DNA of 64,000 nt from Chionoecetes opilio (GCA_016584305.1 JACEEZ010015376.1:582501-646500); one strand, 5' to 3'. Positions 11,896-23,245 are shown, numbered from the stretch's first letter. Numbers and translations are program-made. The notes: generated from the sequence alone by a model not told the origin.

Positions 11896-12014
11896 GTAAA
11901 ATTTTCCAGGGAGAAGGAGGGGAATTCCGGGAGAATGTCCGCAAGACAGGGAGGTCGGGAAAGGGAGGACAAATGAGGGAAGGAACTGAAACGGGCAGTA
12001 GTAAGATGCTAGTA

Positions 12015-13472
12015 ACTATAGTCTATTCACTTAAGCTGGATTCCTGGGCTGGGAGCTGCTCGATGCCTAGCCGAGTTTGTAAGGACGTCGCTGATTGGCT
12101 GATAGACTCGGGCTGGGTGGCGATGGTGGTGGTACTTGCCTTGCCTCAACCCAAAACCCTTGCGTTGCCTCAGAAAAATATTCATATTTCTTGGCTTTAC
12201 TCACCTCTTACACAAGATAGGCCTATTTTGTTTGCATCAGTGAATCAGGCAGTGATTGTTCAACAACAACACGCCATTCATAACTCAATAGGGTAAAAAA
12301 TAAAGTCATGACTGACTATCACAAGAGTAGGCGGACTTTTAGGTTTTCAGTGCATTGAAATGTTGTACTCCTACTCAATATTACCAAACTACCAGATGAT
12401 ATTTATGAAAGCTGAGCCTACCATCGTGTTCATAATACATTGCTGCATATCATGAGCATAAAAAAATTACACTAATATTAAGATATATATATAATTGAAG
12501 GAAAGTAAAAGAGTGTATAAACATTTTTTCTTGCTTATTTTGCTTCAACTCGCTGTAACTCCATAAGTTTTGGTCGCATTCAATTTTCAAGAACTGTTTC
12601 AAAATTCTTATACTTTTCCACTACCTGTGGTATGTAGCACGTACCAATAAGGAAAAGAGTAGGTGGTCAAAATGGCTAAGAAAGTTAAACTACTACTGCA
12701 AACTGGCACAGTGACGGGTGAGCATTGCTCCTATACAGGAGAGACTTTTTCTCGGGAGAGCTATCAGAGGCTCCACCCGTCACGGCACCAGTTTGCAACA
12801 GTTTAACTTTCTTAGCCATTTTGACCACCTACTCTTTTGCCTTATTGCTACGTGCTACATCTCACAGGTAGCGGAAAAGTATAAGGATTTTGAAACAGTT
12901 CTTGAAAATTGAATGCGACCAAAACTTATGGAGTTACAGCGAGTTGAAGCAAAATAAGCAAGAAAAAATGTTTATACACTCTTTTACTTTCCTTCAATTA
13001 TATATATATCTTAATATTAGTGTAATTTTTTTATGCTCATGATATGCAGCAATGTATTATGAACACGATGGTAGGCTCAGCTTTCATAAATATCATCTGG
13101 TAGTTTGGTAATATCGGGTAGGAGTACAACATTTCAATGCACTGAAAACCTAAAAGTCCGCCTACTCTTGTGATAGTCAGTCATGACTTTATTTTTTACC
13201 CTATTGAGTTATGAATGGCGTGTTGTTGTTGAACAATCACTGCCTGATTCACTGATGCAAACAAAATAGGCCTATCTTGTGTAAGAGGTGAGTAAAGCCA
13301 AGAAATATGAATATTTTTCTAAGGCAAGGCAAGGGTTTTGGGTTGCGGCGAGGCAAGTACCACCACCATCACCACCCAGCCCGAGTCTATCAGCCAATCA
13401 GCGACGTCCTTACAAACTCGTCTAGGCAGCGAGCAGCTACCAAGAATCCAGCTTAAATGAATAGACTATAGT
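12015..13472. mobile_element. Foldback element with about 700-bp inverted arms
   Basis: Arms 12015-12720 and 12774-13472 are near-identical inverted copies separated by 53 bases. Outer ends read ACTATAGTCTATTCA, with TA on each flank (12013-12014, 13473-13474), suggesting Tc1/mariner-type insertion. No transposase frame. In NCAPH intron 8 it would fold into a ~700-bp double-stranded stem in the pre-mRNA. Confidence 0.88.
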
Positions 13473-13691
13473 TAACCCCTTGAGGACCAGAACGTAATTT
13501 CCATTGTAATTTGGGTACCATTAGACGATTTTTAGTGAATATAAGTAATATTTTATAGCTATGACCTGTTTAGTGTCCTTGTCCACTAACTAATTTGGTA
13601 TATTCAGTTACTTTTTGTAATTTTATGGCTCGACAACATACATTTTTTTAAAGCAAATTTAAGATCTGGGCGTGAAGGCCGAAGGGGTTAA
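13472..13691 (+). mobile_element. piggyBac-like MITE, copy 5
   Basis: TTAACCCCTTGAGGACCAGA to GAAGGGGTTAA. It abuts the right end of the foldback element; the TTAA overlaps its flank. A short GAAGGCC insertion lies near the right terminus. Confidence 0.75.
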
Positions 13692-13979
13692 GAACACAAG
13701 AAATACATGACAGGAAATAAGCAGCTATAGAATGTCTACCAACATATATATCTGACATTTCTGTAGAGTAACTAAGAGCATAACTATACAGAACACCTCG
13801 TCACCACCAACACCATCGCCATCTCCAACATTGCCATTCATTACTTGTATAGAAATATGTCATGCAATTTTTTTGTTACGTATTTTATATATATATATCT
13901 AGTCTAATTTTATATCTAGTCTAGTCTATTCTTTCTATATTTATCTATGTTTTTCTATATTATACTAGGCTAATAATTC

Positions 13980-14257
13980 TTTCTTACAGTTATCATCGCA
14001 ATCCTCCATGTCATCATAAATAGGCTCAGGAACTATTATTACTATAATTATACTAGGCTAACAATCTAACACTCCTTACAGTTATCGTTGCAATCCATGT
14101 CATCATAAATAGACTCAGGAACTATTATTACTATAATTATACTAGGCTAACAATCTAACACTCCTTACAGTTATCGTTGCAATCCATGTCATCATAAATA
14201 GACTCAGGAACTATTATTACTATAATTATACTAGGCTAACAATCTAACACTCCTTAC
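13980..14257 (-). repeat. NCAPH: 89-bp tandem copies of NCAPH exon 8 3' end with donor
   Basis: Three units precede the true exon end. The exon-like part starts at about 13988, 14080 and 14169 (true 14258). Each has CTTAC (donor GTAAG) followed by agttatcgttgcaatccatg and tcatcataaatag, then a shared intron piece aactattattactataatta. Confidence 0.93.
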
Positions 14258-14467
14258 AGTTATCGTTGCAATCCATGTCATCATAAATAGGCTCGGGCAC
14301 TGCATGGACGTCAAACTTGTGGTGGTCGGGAGCCTCTGAGCCATCGTTGTCCTCGTCCGTATCTCTGAGTGACCTGGACAAGTCGCTGAAGGAGTCCTCG
14401 TCGCCCAGCTTCCAGGTGGTGAACTCAAAGGGCGCGAAGGTGGGGCAGATCAGCCTCTCTATGGGGT
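14258..14467 (-). CDS. NCAPH: NCAPH exon 8 (about 70 codons)
   Basis: Acceptor CTTACCTTACAG; with the G from exon 7 it makes D-PIERLICPTFAPFEFTTWKL. It then encodes an acidic stretch (RDTDEDNDGSEAPDHHKFD) ending YDDMDCNDN plus one T at donor GTAAGGAGTG. It is 210 nt, phase 1 to 1. ICPxxxxFxFTxW is a recognisable NCAPH central motif. Three tandem copies of this exon's last ~50 nt, donor included, follow in the intron (13980-14257). Confidence 0.93.
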
Positions 14468-14579
14468 CTGTAAGGTAAGAACATGTTATTAGTTAGAAAC
14501 AGTGACACTAGATACTATAGTTGTAAACAAACATTATGGTATTTATTTATGCGGCTATTATTAAATGTTTCAAATGTTT

Positions 14580-14862
14580 CATATGTTTATAGACTCATAC
14601 TTGTTACTCATTTTTGTGGACTATTAACTCATACTTGGTACTCATTTTTGTGGACTATTAACTCATACTTGGTACTCATTTTTGTGGACTATTAACTCAT
14701 ACTTGTTACTCATTTTTGTGGACTATTAACTCATACTTGTTACTCATTTTTGTGGACTATTAACTCATACTTGTTACTCATTTTTGTGGACTATTAACTC
14801 ATACTTGTTACTCATTTTTGTGGACTATTAACTCATACTTGTTGCTCATTTTTGTGGACTAC
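14580..14862 (+). repeat. 34-bp minisatellite, about eight copies
   Basis: Units of actcatacttgttactcatt plus tttgtggactatta. It lies in intron 7 shortly upstream of exon 8 in the gene's direction. Confidence 0.9.
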
Positions 14863-15074
14863 TAACCCTTTCACGCCCAGATCTTTCCTTTGCTCTATAT
14901 AAAATCATCTGTTGTTAGCCATAAAATTACGAGAACTAACTTAATATACCAAATTAGCTAGTGGACAAGGATACTATACAGGTCATAGCTATAAAATATT
15001 CCTTATAGTCATTAAAATCATCTATAATGGTCGTCAAAATACAATGAAAATTAAGTTCTGTGCCTCAAGAGGTA
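14862..15074 (-). mobile_element. piggyBac-like MITE, copy 6
   Basis: Reverse copy from CTAACCCTTTCACGCCCAGA to CTGTGCCTCAAGAGGTAAG. The flanking TTAA has mutated on both sides. Confidence 0.7.
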
Positions 15075-15334
15075 AGATTATTATTAACAACCAGTATCAT
15101 AACCAGGAAAATAATGGCTTAGGCTACATAAGATTGAACAATGAATGCCTAAACTATCATGTCAGTAGAGTTACCAGGGAGAGAAAACAGGACGTGCAGG
15201 TATAAAAAAAAAAAAACTCATCCTCTCCATAGGATATATAATGTAAGAACATGTTAGAGGAAAATTGCCTATGATGTAAAGTATGCAAGATTGAAAAATG
15301 AGTGAATGAATAATCTGTGTCAATGCATTTAACC

Positions 15335-15545
15335 ACATTAATATCTCTCTCTCTCTCTCTCTCTACTAAACATTAATCTCTCTCTTTTTTTTTTCTCTCT
15401 CTCTCTCTACTAAACATTAATCTCTCTTTTTTTCTCTCTCTCTACTAAACATTAATCTCTCTCTTTTTTTTCTCTCTCTCTCTCTCTCTCTCTCTACTAA
15501 ACATTAATCTAATCTCTCTCTTTCTCTCTCTCTCTCTACTGAACA
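15335..15545 (+). repeat. (TC)n with tactaaacattaatc spacers
   Basis: Compound microsatellite. The preceding 15075-15334 holds no recognisable feature. Confidence 0.85.
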
Positions 15546-15754
15546 TTAACCCCTTGAGACCCAGAACGTAATTTCCATTGTGATTTGGGTACCATTAGAT
15601 GATTTTTAGTGAATATCAGCAACATTTTATAGATATGACCTGTTTAGTATCCTTGTCCACTAACTAATTTGGTATATCCAGTTACTTTTCGTAATTTTAT
15701 GGCTCAACAACATACATTTTTTTATAGCCAAGGAAAGATTTGGGCGCGTTGTTA
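15546..15754 (+). mobile_element. piggyBac-like MITE, copy 7 (right end lost)
   Basis: Intact left end TTAACCCCTTGAGACCCAGA. It ends abruptly after AAGATTTGGGCG. Confidence 0.7.
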
Positions 15755-15911
15755 ATATCTCCCTCACAAATGTAATACAAATAGTGATTATATAATGCAA
15801 TAAATATACACTACTATATGTAAAGTTTCAGGATAAACGTCACATAACTAGGGAGGGAAAAGGGAGGAAAAAGGGTAAAGAGAGTAAGAACATGTTATAG
15901 CAAAATAATAG

Positions 15912-16127
15912 TTTACCCCTTCACGCCCAAGAATCTGTTACCAATGAGTTAGTGGACAAGGATACTAAACAGGTCATATCTATAAAACATTGCTTATAGT
16001 CACTAAAAGTCGTCTAATGGTACACAAATTACAATGAAAATTACGTTCTGGGTCTCAAGGGGTTAAAATACCAAATTAGATAGTGGACAAGGGTATTAAA
16101 CACGTCATATCTATAGAATATTGTTAT
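15912..16127 (-). mobile_element. piggyBac-like MITE, copy 8, with internal deletion and adjacent fragment
   Basis: 15912-16066 is a reverse copy lacking part of its interior. 16068-16127 repeats the block accaaattagatagtggacaa, as if a second partial copy lay beside it. Confidence 0.65.
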
Positions 16128-16194
16128 TGTTTAAACAAGATTGAAAAATGAAGGAATATATAATCCATGTCAAATTGTCAATGCATTTAACCAC

Positions 16195-16820
16195 ATTAAT
16201 ATCTCTCTAATATTCATTAATATCTCTCTCTCTCTCTCTCTACTATTCATTAATATCTCTCTCTCTCTCTCTCTCTCTACTATTCATTAATATCTCCTCT
16301 TCTCTCTCTCTACTATATAATATCTCCCTCTCTCTACATTCTTAATATCTCCTCTCTCTCTAGTATCATTAATCTCCTTATCTCTCTCTACTATTCATTA
16401 ATATCTCTCTCTCTCTCTCTCTACTATTCATTAATATCTCTCTCTCTCTCTCTCTACTATTCATTAATATCTCCCTCTCTCTCTCTCTCTACTATTCATT
16501 AATATATCTCTCTCTACTATTCATTAATATCTCTCTCTCTCTCTACTATTCATTAATATCTCTCTCTCTCTCTCTCTACTATTCATTAATATCTCTCTCT
16601 CTCTCTCTCTACTATTCATTAATATCTCTCTCTCTACTATTCATTAATATCTCTCTCTCTACTATTCATTAATATCTCTCTCTCTACTATTCATTAATAT
16701 CTCTCTATCTCTCTCTCTCTCTCTCTACTATTCATTAATATCTCCCTCTCTCTCTCTACTTTCATTAATATCTCCCTCTCTCTCTCTCTACTATTCATTA
16801 ATCTCTCTCTTTCTACTGAA
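16195..16820 (+). repeat. (TC)n / tactattcattaatat minisatellite
   Basis: More than 20 units of CT runs separated by ctactattcattaatatc, in NCAPH intron 7, ending 78 bases before exon 7. Confidence 0.9.
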
Positions 16821-16898
16821 CATTAAAATACAAGGAAAGGAAAACCAGGAGGGCAAACAGGGTGTGCGGGTACAGACAAGACAGGGACGTGTGCTCAC

Positions 16899-17007
16899 CG
16901 TCAATCTGGGGCACCGGCACAGGCTGCTCTCTCACTGGCGCCTCCTTGGTCTTGCCGGAATTCAGGAGGACGGTTTCAGAATCCAGTACCAGGACACACG
17001 AATCATC
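16899..17007 (-). CDS. NCAPH: NCAPH exon 7 (36 codons plus 1 nt)
   Basis: Acceptor CTTCGCAAAG, then DDSCVLVLDSETVLLNSGKT, ending VPVPQID plus one G before donor GTGAGC (phase 1). It continues from LQFL, as in the family where a Cys/Asp-rich segment (HCQDYRSELLF-like) follows. The ending is proline-rich and low in complexity, typical of the kleisin's disordered middle. The flanking intron is a long (TC)n/ATTAATAT compound repeat. Confidence 0.88.
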
Positions 17008-17158
17008 CTTTGCGAAGAGAAATGAAGGAAACATCAACCCCTGACAGACAATTTAGACGCCATGACGACTAGTAGGAAAGGCAGAAGTTTGCACACCTAT
17101 CTTTGCTTCAAACAATTCCCTCTGTGCTAGTTTGCTGGTGTCTCCGACGACACTATGG

Positions 17159-17400
17159 CCCGTATTCGTAGTCACATACCACATCATTGTACGTGGTCAT
17201 TGTTCACTTTTTGTCTTGTCCTAATTAAACCAATATGTCATGCCAGCTCTGTTGTGATTGCAATAGGAGTACTGCATGATTGCTCTAGTACTTTCCATGA
17301 CAGCTACAAGATCAAGTGAATAATTTTGACTGAGTAGAAATGGAACAAAATCTTAGCTATTACCACGAGCAATCATGGTATGTGACTACGAATACGAGCA
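17159..17400. mobile_element. MITE with GTATTCGTAGTCACATACCA ends
   Basis: Inverted termini at 17164-17183 and 17377-17396, gtattcgtagtcacatacca. About 240 bp, no coding capacity. Target duplication unclear. Confidence 0.6.
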
Positions 17401-17416
17401 TAAATCCTGTCGGCTA

Positions 17417-17831
17417 CCGTATTTTACGGCTTATAAGACACACGTTTTCCCCTAAAAAATACCCGTGCATCTTCCACGATGAATGTTGTTGTAGGTTAGC
17501 TGAGGTAGCTATTTTCAATTCAGCCTCTTATATGATGTAACCTCAGAACTTACCTGTTACAAGTATTTGGAATACCATAAGACATTCAAATCAATAATCT
17601 GTCCTCACGCTGTGATGTTTACTACGGTACTGGCGGGAGCCATTCCGCCTCGGCAGATTGGCGCCAACAGCCTGTATTGTGTTCTTGTGTGAAAATGACT
17701 GTATATCGGGCAACAGTTTTGGTTGTGCTTTTTTTTTTCTTTTTTTCTTAAGATATTTCTTTTCAAAATCAGGGTGCGTCTTTCAAGATGCAGCGACTTG
17801 ATTGCAGCGTCTAATAAGCCATAAAATACGG
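17417..17831. mobile_element. TA-flanked MITE with CCGTATTTTACGGCTTAT ends
   Basis: TA at 17415-17416 and 17832-17833. Left end CCGTATTTTACGGCTTATAA, right end inverted CCGTATTTTATGGCTTATTA. It lies in NCAPH intron 6, with no transposase. Confidence 0.7.
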
Positions 17832-17859
17832 TACTAGAAGGCAACATCCTGCCCCTTAC

Positions 17860-18018
17860 TAGGAACTGCAGGGAGGTGAGGAAGGGACCGCTGGTGGAGC
17901 GTCCCTCGTCAAACTGCGCCGCCATCTTCTTGAACAGCGGGTCCACTTGAAAGTCCAAGTCAAAGCCCTTCACATTGATGTTCTTGAGGTTGGACTCAAT
18001 GATTAACTTCTTTCTTTT
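17860..18018 (-). CDS. NCAPH: NCAPH exon 6 (53 codons)
   Basis: Acceptor TTGTTTCAG, then KRKKLIIESNLKNINVKGFD; VDPLFKKMAAQFDEG follows, and TSLQFL precedes donor GTAAGGGGC. It is 159 nt, phase 0. The block matches the conserved (I)E-N-L-xNIN-V...(V/I)DPLF-K-x-(A/S)AxFDE signature of NCAPH just after the basic linker. A TA-flanked MITE (17417-17831) ends 28 bases beyond the donor. Confidence 0.95.
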
Positions 18019-18351
18019 CTGAAACAATACGTCACGTTACAAAATGACCGTCATGTTTTCTTTTATGCATCTTATCCACACATGCAAAGTAGTGTGGAAA
18101 TAAAAATAAAGCAAAAACACATACATGACAAAGAAAAACTTGAGCCATGAGCTAAAACTACCAGATCAAAAAACAAAATTACTTTTTTTTATATATTTAC
18201 ACATGTATTAAAGAATTTCAACAAGCTTTCCTGGGGTTAAGGAAGTAAGATAAAAAAAAAAAAAAACTACAAGTGCTATAAGTTCCAATGAGAAAAAGAA
18301 GAAGAAAAAGAAGAAAAAACCTGTTGAAAATATAACAAAACCTGGCCATAC

Positions 18352-18402
18352 TCTTCTCTTCTTTTGCTTCCTGTCGTCATCGCCATTCACATACATGCAG
18401 AG
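18352..18402 (-). CDS. NCAPH: Possible NCAPH mini-exon 5b (17 codons)
   Basis: A second 51-nt unit of the same design has acceptor GGCCTTTAG, peptide LCMYVNGDDDRKQKKRR and donor GTATGGCC, phase 0 at both ends. It differs from 5a by a few substitutions but keeps length, frame, splice sites and the acidic-then-basic pattern. It could be used as an alternative to 5a, together with it, or not at all. Confidence 0.45.
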
Positions 18403-18453
18403 CTAAAGGCCTAAGGAAGGAAGGAAAAAAGCCTACAGGTGCTATAGGCTCCA

Positions 18454-18498
<45 letters not shown>

Positions 18499-18570
18499 AT
18501 AATAATAATAATAATAATACAAAATTTAACTAAATAGTGTTGAAAATAGAAAAATAAAACCTGGGCGTAC

Positions 18571-18621
18571 TCTTTTCTTCTTTTCCTTCCTGTCCTCGTT
18601 GCCATTCACATTCATGCAGAG
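18571..18621 (-). CDS. NCAPH: Possible NCAPH mini-exon 5a (17 codons)
   Basis: A 51-nt open segment has acceptor CCTTTAG and donor GTACGCCC, phase 0 at both ends, and encodes LCMNVNGNEDRKEKKKR. It can be inserted between exon 4 and the exon at 17860 without changing frame. Its last ten residues echo the end of exon 4 (DDNRKEKKKR), so it may be a real alternative exon or a tandem copy of the exon-4 end. A poly(A)/AAT tract separates it from 5b. RNA evidence is needed to decide. Confidence 0.45.
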
Positions 18622-18704
18622 CTAAAGGCCTATGGAAGGCTGATAAAAAAAAGCCTACAGCCACTATAATCACCAATAAAACATTACAAAATATAAAAAC
18701 ATGT

Positions 18705-19325
18705 TGAAAATAGAAAAAAAGAACTTAGGGAACTTATGTTGAAAAAAGAACTTAGGGAACTTATGTTGAAAAAAGAACTTAGGGAACTTATGTTGAAAAA
18801 AGAACTTAGGTAAATTATGTTGAAAAAAGAACTTAGGGAACTTATGTTGAAAAAAGAACTTATGGAACTTATGTTGAAAAATGAACTTAGGGAACTTATG
18901 TTGAAAAAAGAACTTAGGGAACTTATGTTGAAAAAAGAACTTAGGGAACTTATGTTGAAAAAAGAACTTATGGAACTTATGTTGAAAAAAGAACTTATGG
19001 AACTTATGTTGAAAAAAGAACTTAGGGAACTTATGTTGAAAAAAGAACTTTGGGAACTTATGTTGAAAAAAGAACTTATGGAACTTATGTTGAAAAAAGA
19101 ACTTATGGAACTTATGTTGAAAAAAGAACTTAGGGAACTTATGTTGAAAAAAGAACTTAGGGAACTTATGTTGAAAAAAGAACTTAGGGAACTTATGTTG
19201 AAAAAAGAACTTAGGAACTTATGTAAAACAATAAAAAAAACCTTATGGAACTTATGTTGCAAAAAAAACCTTATGGAACTTATGTAAAACAATCTAAAAA
19301 ATAACTTATGGAACTTTAAAAAAAC
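18705..19325 (-). repeat. 27-bp minisatellite, about 20 copies
   Basis: Unit ttatgttgaaaaaagaactt plus agggaac. Because 27 is a multiple of three it is open in several frames (MLKKELREL on plus, SSFFNISSL on minus). It lies between exon 4 and the mini-exons; intronic and not taken as coding. Confidence 0.9.
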
Positions 19326-19404
19326 CAACTTATGTAACTTGTGTACAAAAAAATGATGGAAAAAAATCAAAACTTGTTAATAGAAGTGAAAAACAATGCC
19401 ATAC

Positions 19405-19578
19405 CCTTTTCTTCTTTTCCTTCCTGTTGTCGTCTCCGTCCTCGTGGTCCGCATCGTCGTCCTTGGCCTTCTCCTTGGACCGGCCCAGCCCCCCGGCCAT
19501 CTTGAGGGCGTCCGTGTGTACACTGTCCACGCGGTAGCCGTAGATCTTGGTGCTCGCATCCAGGGTACAGCTGGCAAC
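19405..19578 (-). CDS. NCAPH: NCAPH exon 4 (58 codons)
   Basis: Acceptor GTGTCGCAG, then VASCTLDASTKIYGYRVD, ending in DDNRKEKKKR before donor GTATGGCA. It is 174 nt, phase 0. LDASTKIYxxRVDxVH is the second family signature after the helical domain. The tail, with an acidic run (DDDADHEDGDD) followed by KEKKKR, is a likely disordered linker with a nuclear-localisation-like basic patch. The 3' end of this exon resembles the two 51-nt exon-like units at 18571-18621 and 18352-18402. Confidence 0.95.
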
Positions 19579-19959
19579 CTGCGACACACACGACACACGA
19601 TACTACTACTTCTACTACTACAGCTAAGTATTAATTATCTGACCTTGGGGGGACCGAAGGTAGGTCGGATAATTGGAATAGTCGGATGTTCGGATATCAC
19701 AGTAACCATAAACGTAAGGACAAAATGGTATAGAACATAAAAGATGCAGCTCTTGAAGGCCGGTCCAGTGGTATACGCGAAAGTAAATTCATGGATAAAT
19801 AAAGCCACAAATCAATGTTTTCTAAAAACTAAAAAAAAAACTAAGTAAAATAAATGGCCAAAACAAGACACAATGTGGTGGTGAAAAAAGTTGGTTGTTT
19901 GGACAAGTTGGATGTTGGGAATTTGGCTGTACTACTACCACTACTATTGCTACTGATTA

Positions 19960-21480
19960 TTTTATATGCATCCTTCGTCCGTAAACTGCCGCAATGTTGC
20001 TTCTCTTGCCAGTGGCGGCTCGTGATAAAATACAATGGAGGGACTGCAAGCTTCACACAACAGTAGGATACACAAATTTAACCTATCTCAGGTATGAGTT
20101 GTAGTTGATGTTCACGGATTTCAGGGCATGGATATGTGGTGGATGGTAGAAGGGATGGGGGGGTGTAGTGTTGGTAGTAGAGGGATGGCTGAGGTGGTGG
20201 TGGTAGTAGTGGTGGTGGTAGAAGGGATGGTGGAGTGGTAATGGTGTGGTGGAAGGATGGTGGGGGTGTAGTGTTGGCAGTAGAGGGGATGGCTGAGTGT
20301 GATGGTTAGAAGGGATGGTCGGAGTGGTAATGGTGGTGTTGAAGGATGGTGAGGTGGTAGTGTGGTAGTAAAGGGATGGCTGAGGTGTGTGTAGAAGGGA
20401 TGGTGTAGTGGTAATGGGGTAGAAGGATGGTGAGGGTGGTAGTGTGGTATAGAGGGATGGCTGAGGTGGTGGTGTAGTAGTGGTGATGGTAGAAGGGATG
20501 GTGGGAGTGGTAATGGTGGTGGTAGAAGGGATGGTGAGGGTGGTAGTGTTGGTAGTAAAGGGGATGGCTGAGGTGGTGGTGGTAGAAGGGATGGTGGGAG
20601 TGGTAATGGTGGTGGTAGAAGGGATGGTGAGGGTGGTAGTGTTGGTAGTAGAGGGGATGGCTGAGGTGGTGGTGGTAGTAGTGGTGGTGGTAGAAGGGAT
20701 GGTGGGAGTGGTAATGGTGGTGGTAGAAGGGATGGTGGGGGTGGTAGTGTTGGTAGTAGAGGGGATGGCTGAGGTGGTGATGGTAGAATTACAGTATTAC
20801 TTGAAAATATAGTCGGTACCGCTTGTTTCAGTCTTTTCATTTCATATCAGCTGGGAAAAGTTGATGTTTTGCAAATACTTCACTGGATTTTCCATCGTCA
20901 TAGGGTAATTAAACAAAGCACGATTTAACCACACCGTCTACACGCACTGTAAACACGAGAGGGACGAGACTTAGCTGCCTCGGCTGCAGCTCATTGCTTT
21001 TACAAGTGGCGCGGCGGCAGCGCAGACAGAATCGTACAGCAAATATGAAAGTAACTTAAATTTTGGTCTGGTTTTAATGAAAATTCACTTAGTAATGTAT
21101 TGAAAATAATCAAATAACATATAATTACTTTTATTATGATATATTTGTTAGTAGTGTATCAATTCTCCTGCCTCTAAAGGCATCATACACCTGGCAGTGA
21201 GTGTCTGGGGGTGCTGCAGCTCTGCAGCCCTATGCCACGAGCCGCCACTGTCTCTTGCTATCTTCTACCGTTATTTACATGCTCACTGCTCTTCTGAATT
21301 TTCTAAAAGATTAATTCTCATTTCTACTCATTCTCATCCCTATTCTGTCCATCTCCCTAATGCAAGAGTTAATCAGTATCTTTACTCTTTCATCCCTTTC
21401 ACTGGTAAACTCTGGAACTATCTTTCTGTTTCTGTTTTTCCTCCTTTCTGAGACTTAAATTTTTTCAAGAGAAGAGTGAC
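19960..21480 (+). mobile_element. Jockey-like LINE 3' fragment interrupted by a hAT-type element
   Basis: Left piece gccgcaatgttgcttctctt ends at 20009. The right piece from 21251 encodes LAIFYRYLHAHCSSEFSKRL and matches 26408-26660. Removing 20010-21250 restores the LINE order. Confidence 0.75.
20010..21250. mobile_element. hAT-type non-autonomous element carrying a minisatellite
   Basis: Terminal inverted repeats CAGTGGCGGCTCGTG with 8-bp target duplication TCTCTTGC (20002-20009, 21251-21258). The inside at 20130-20790 is a tggtagaagggatggtgg-type tandem repeat, whose proline/serine-rich minus frame (239 residues) is a repeat artefact. Confidence 0.82.
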
Positions 21481-21487
21481 AAGACAA

Positions 21488-23105
21488 GACAACCTGCGAC
21501 ACCCAGGACACACTGACTCAGGGGGGACAGACTTCAAATACCTGATCTTCTTACGATACCCAGGACACACTGACTCAAGGGGGACAGACTTCAAATACCT
21601 GATCCTCTTACAATACCCAGGACACACTGACTCAAGGGGGACAGACTTCAAATACCTGATCCTCTTACAATACCCAGGACACACTGACTCAAGGGGGACA
21701 GACTTCAAATACCTGATCCTCTTACAATACCCAGGACACACTGACTCAGGGGGGACAGACTTCAAATACCTGATCCTCTTACAACACCCAGGGCACACTG
21801 ACTCAAAGGGGACAGACTTCAAATACCTGATCCTCTTACAATACCCAGGACACAGACTCAAGGGGGACAGACTTCAAATACCTGATCCTCTTACAATACC
21901 CAGGAAACACTGACTCAAGGGGGACAGACTTCAAATACCTGATCCTCTTACAACACCCAGGACACACTGACTCAGGGGGGACAGACTTCAAATACCTGAT
22001 CTTCTTACAATACCCAGGACACACTGACTCAAGGGGGACAGACTTCAAATACCTGATCCTCTTACAACACCCAGGACACACTGACTCAAGGGGGACAGAC
22101 TTCAAATACCTGGTCCTCTTACAATACCCAGGACACACTGACTCAGGGGGGACAGACTTCAAATACCTGATCCTCTTACAACACCCAGGGCACACTGACT
22201 CAGGGGGGACAGACTTCAAATACCTGATCCTCTTACACCACCCAGGACACACTGACTCAAGAGGAACAGACTTCAAATATCTGATCCTCCTACACCACCC
22301 AGGACACACTGACTCAAGGGGGACAGACTTCAAATACCTGATCCTCTTACACCACCAAGGACACACTGATTCAAGGGGGACAGACTTCAAATACCTGATC
22401 CTCTTACACCACCAAGGACACACTGACTCAAGAGGAACAGACTTCAAATACCTGATCCTCTTACACAACCAAGGGCACACTGACTCAGGGGGGACAGACT
22501 TCAAATACCTGATCCTCTTACAACACCCAGGGCACACTGACTCAAGGGGGACAGACTTCAAATACCTGATCCTCTTACAACACCCAGGACACACTGACTC
22601 AAGGGGGACAGACTTCAAATACCTGATCCTCTTACAACACCCAGGACACCCTGACTCAAGGGGGACAGACTTTAAATACCTGATCCTCTTACACCACCAA
22701 GGACACACTGACTCAAGGGGGACAGACTTCAAGTACCTGATCCTCTTACACTACCCAGGGCACACTGACTCAAGGGGGACAGACTTCAAATACCTGATCC
22801 TCTTACAACACCCAGGGCACACTGACTCAAGGGGGACAGACTTCAAATACCTGATCCTCTTACAACACCCAGGGCACACTGACACTGACTCAGGGGGGAC
22901 AGACTTCAAATACCTGATCCTCTTACACCACCAAGGACACACTGACTCAAGGGGGACAGACTTCAAATACCTGATCCTCTTACAATACCCAGGACACACT
23001 GACTCAAGGGGGACAGACTTCAAATACCTGATCCTCTTACAATACCCAGGACACACTGACTCAAGGGGGACAGACTTCAAATACCTGATCCTCCTACAAC
23101 ATTCA
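21488..23105 (-). repeat. 57-bp minisatellite, about 28 copies, open on the minus strand
   Basis: Unit acccaggacacactgactca plus agggggacagacttcaaata plus cctgatcctcttacaat. 57 = 19 codons, so the minus strand reads VCPGYCKRIRYLKSVPLES repeatedly, broken only by unit-length changes near 21850 and 22740. It lies in NCAPH intron 3. Its left edge shares caacctgcgacac with the exon 4 acceptor region. Confidence 0.9.
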
Positions 23106-23151
23106 GCCTTTGATCTCACTTGTTTCCACCTCTTAGCTAGCAATCAATCTT

Positions 23152-23245
23152 TTAACTCCTTGAGACCCAGAACGTAATTTCCATTGTAATTTGGCTGCCA
23201 TTAGACAATTTTAATGAGTATAAGGAATATTTTATAGCTGGATTC
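23152..23245 (+). mobile_element. piggyBac-like MITE, copy 9 (left half only)
   Basis: TTAACTCCTTGAGACCCAGA, then about 90 bp of family sequence, truncated at tttatagctgg. Confidence 0.65.

Noticed and set aside
18811..19287. MLKKELREL repeat ORF, coiled-coil-like
   Set aside because: 27-bp minisatellite, antisense to NCAPH and intronic; unit length divisible by three explains the openness.
20121..20840. 239-codon proline/serine ORF
   Set aside because: Lies wholly in the minisatellite inside the hAT-type element.
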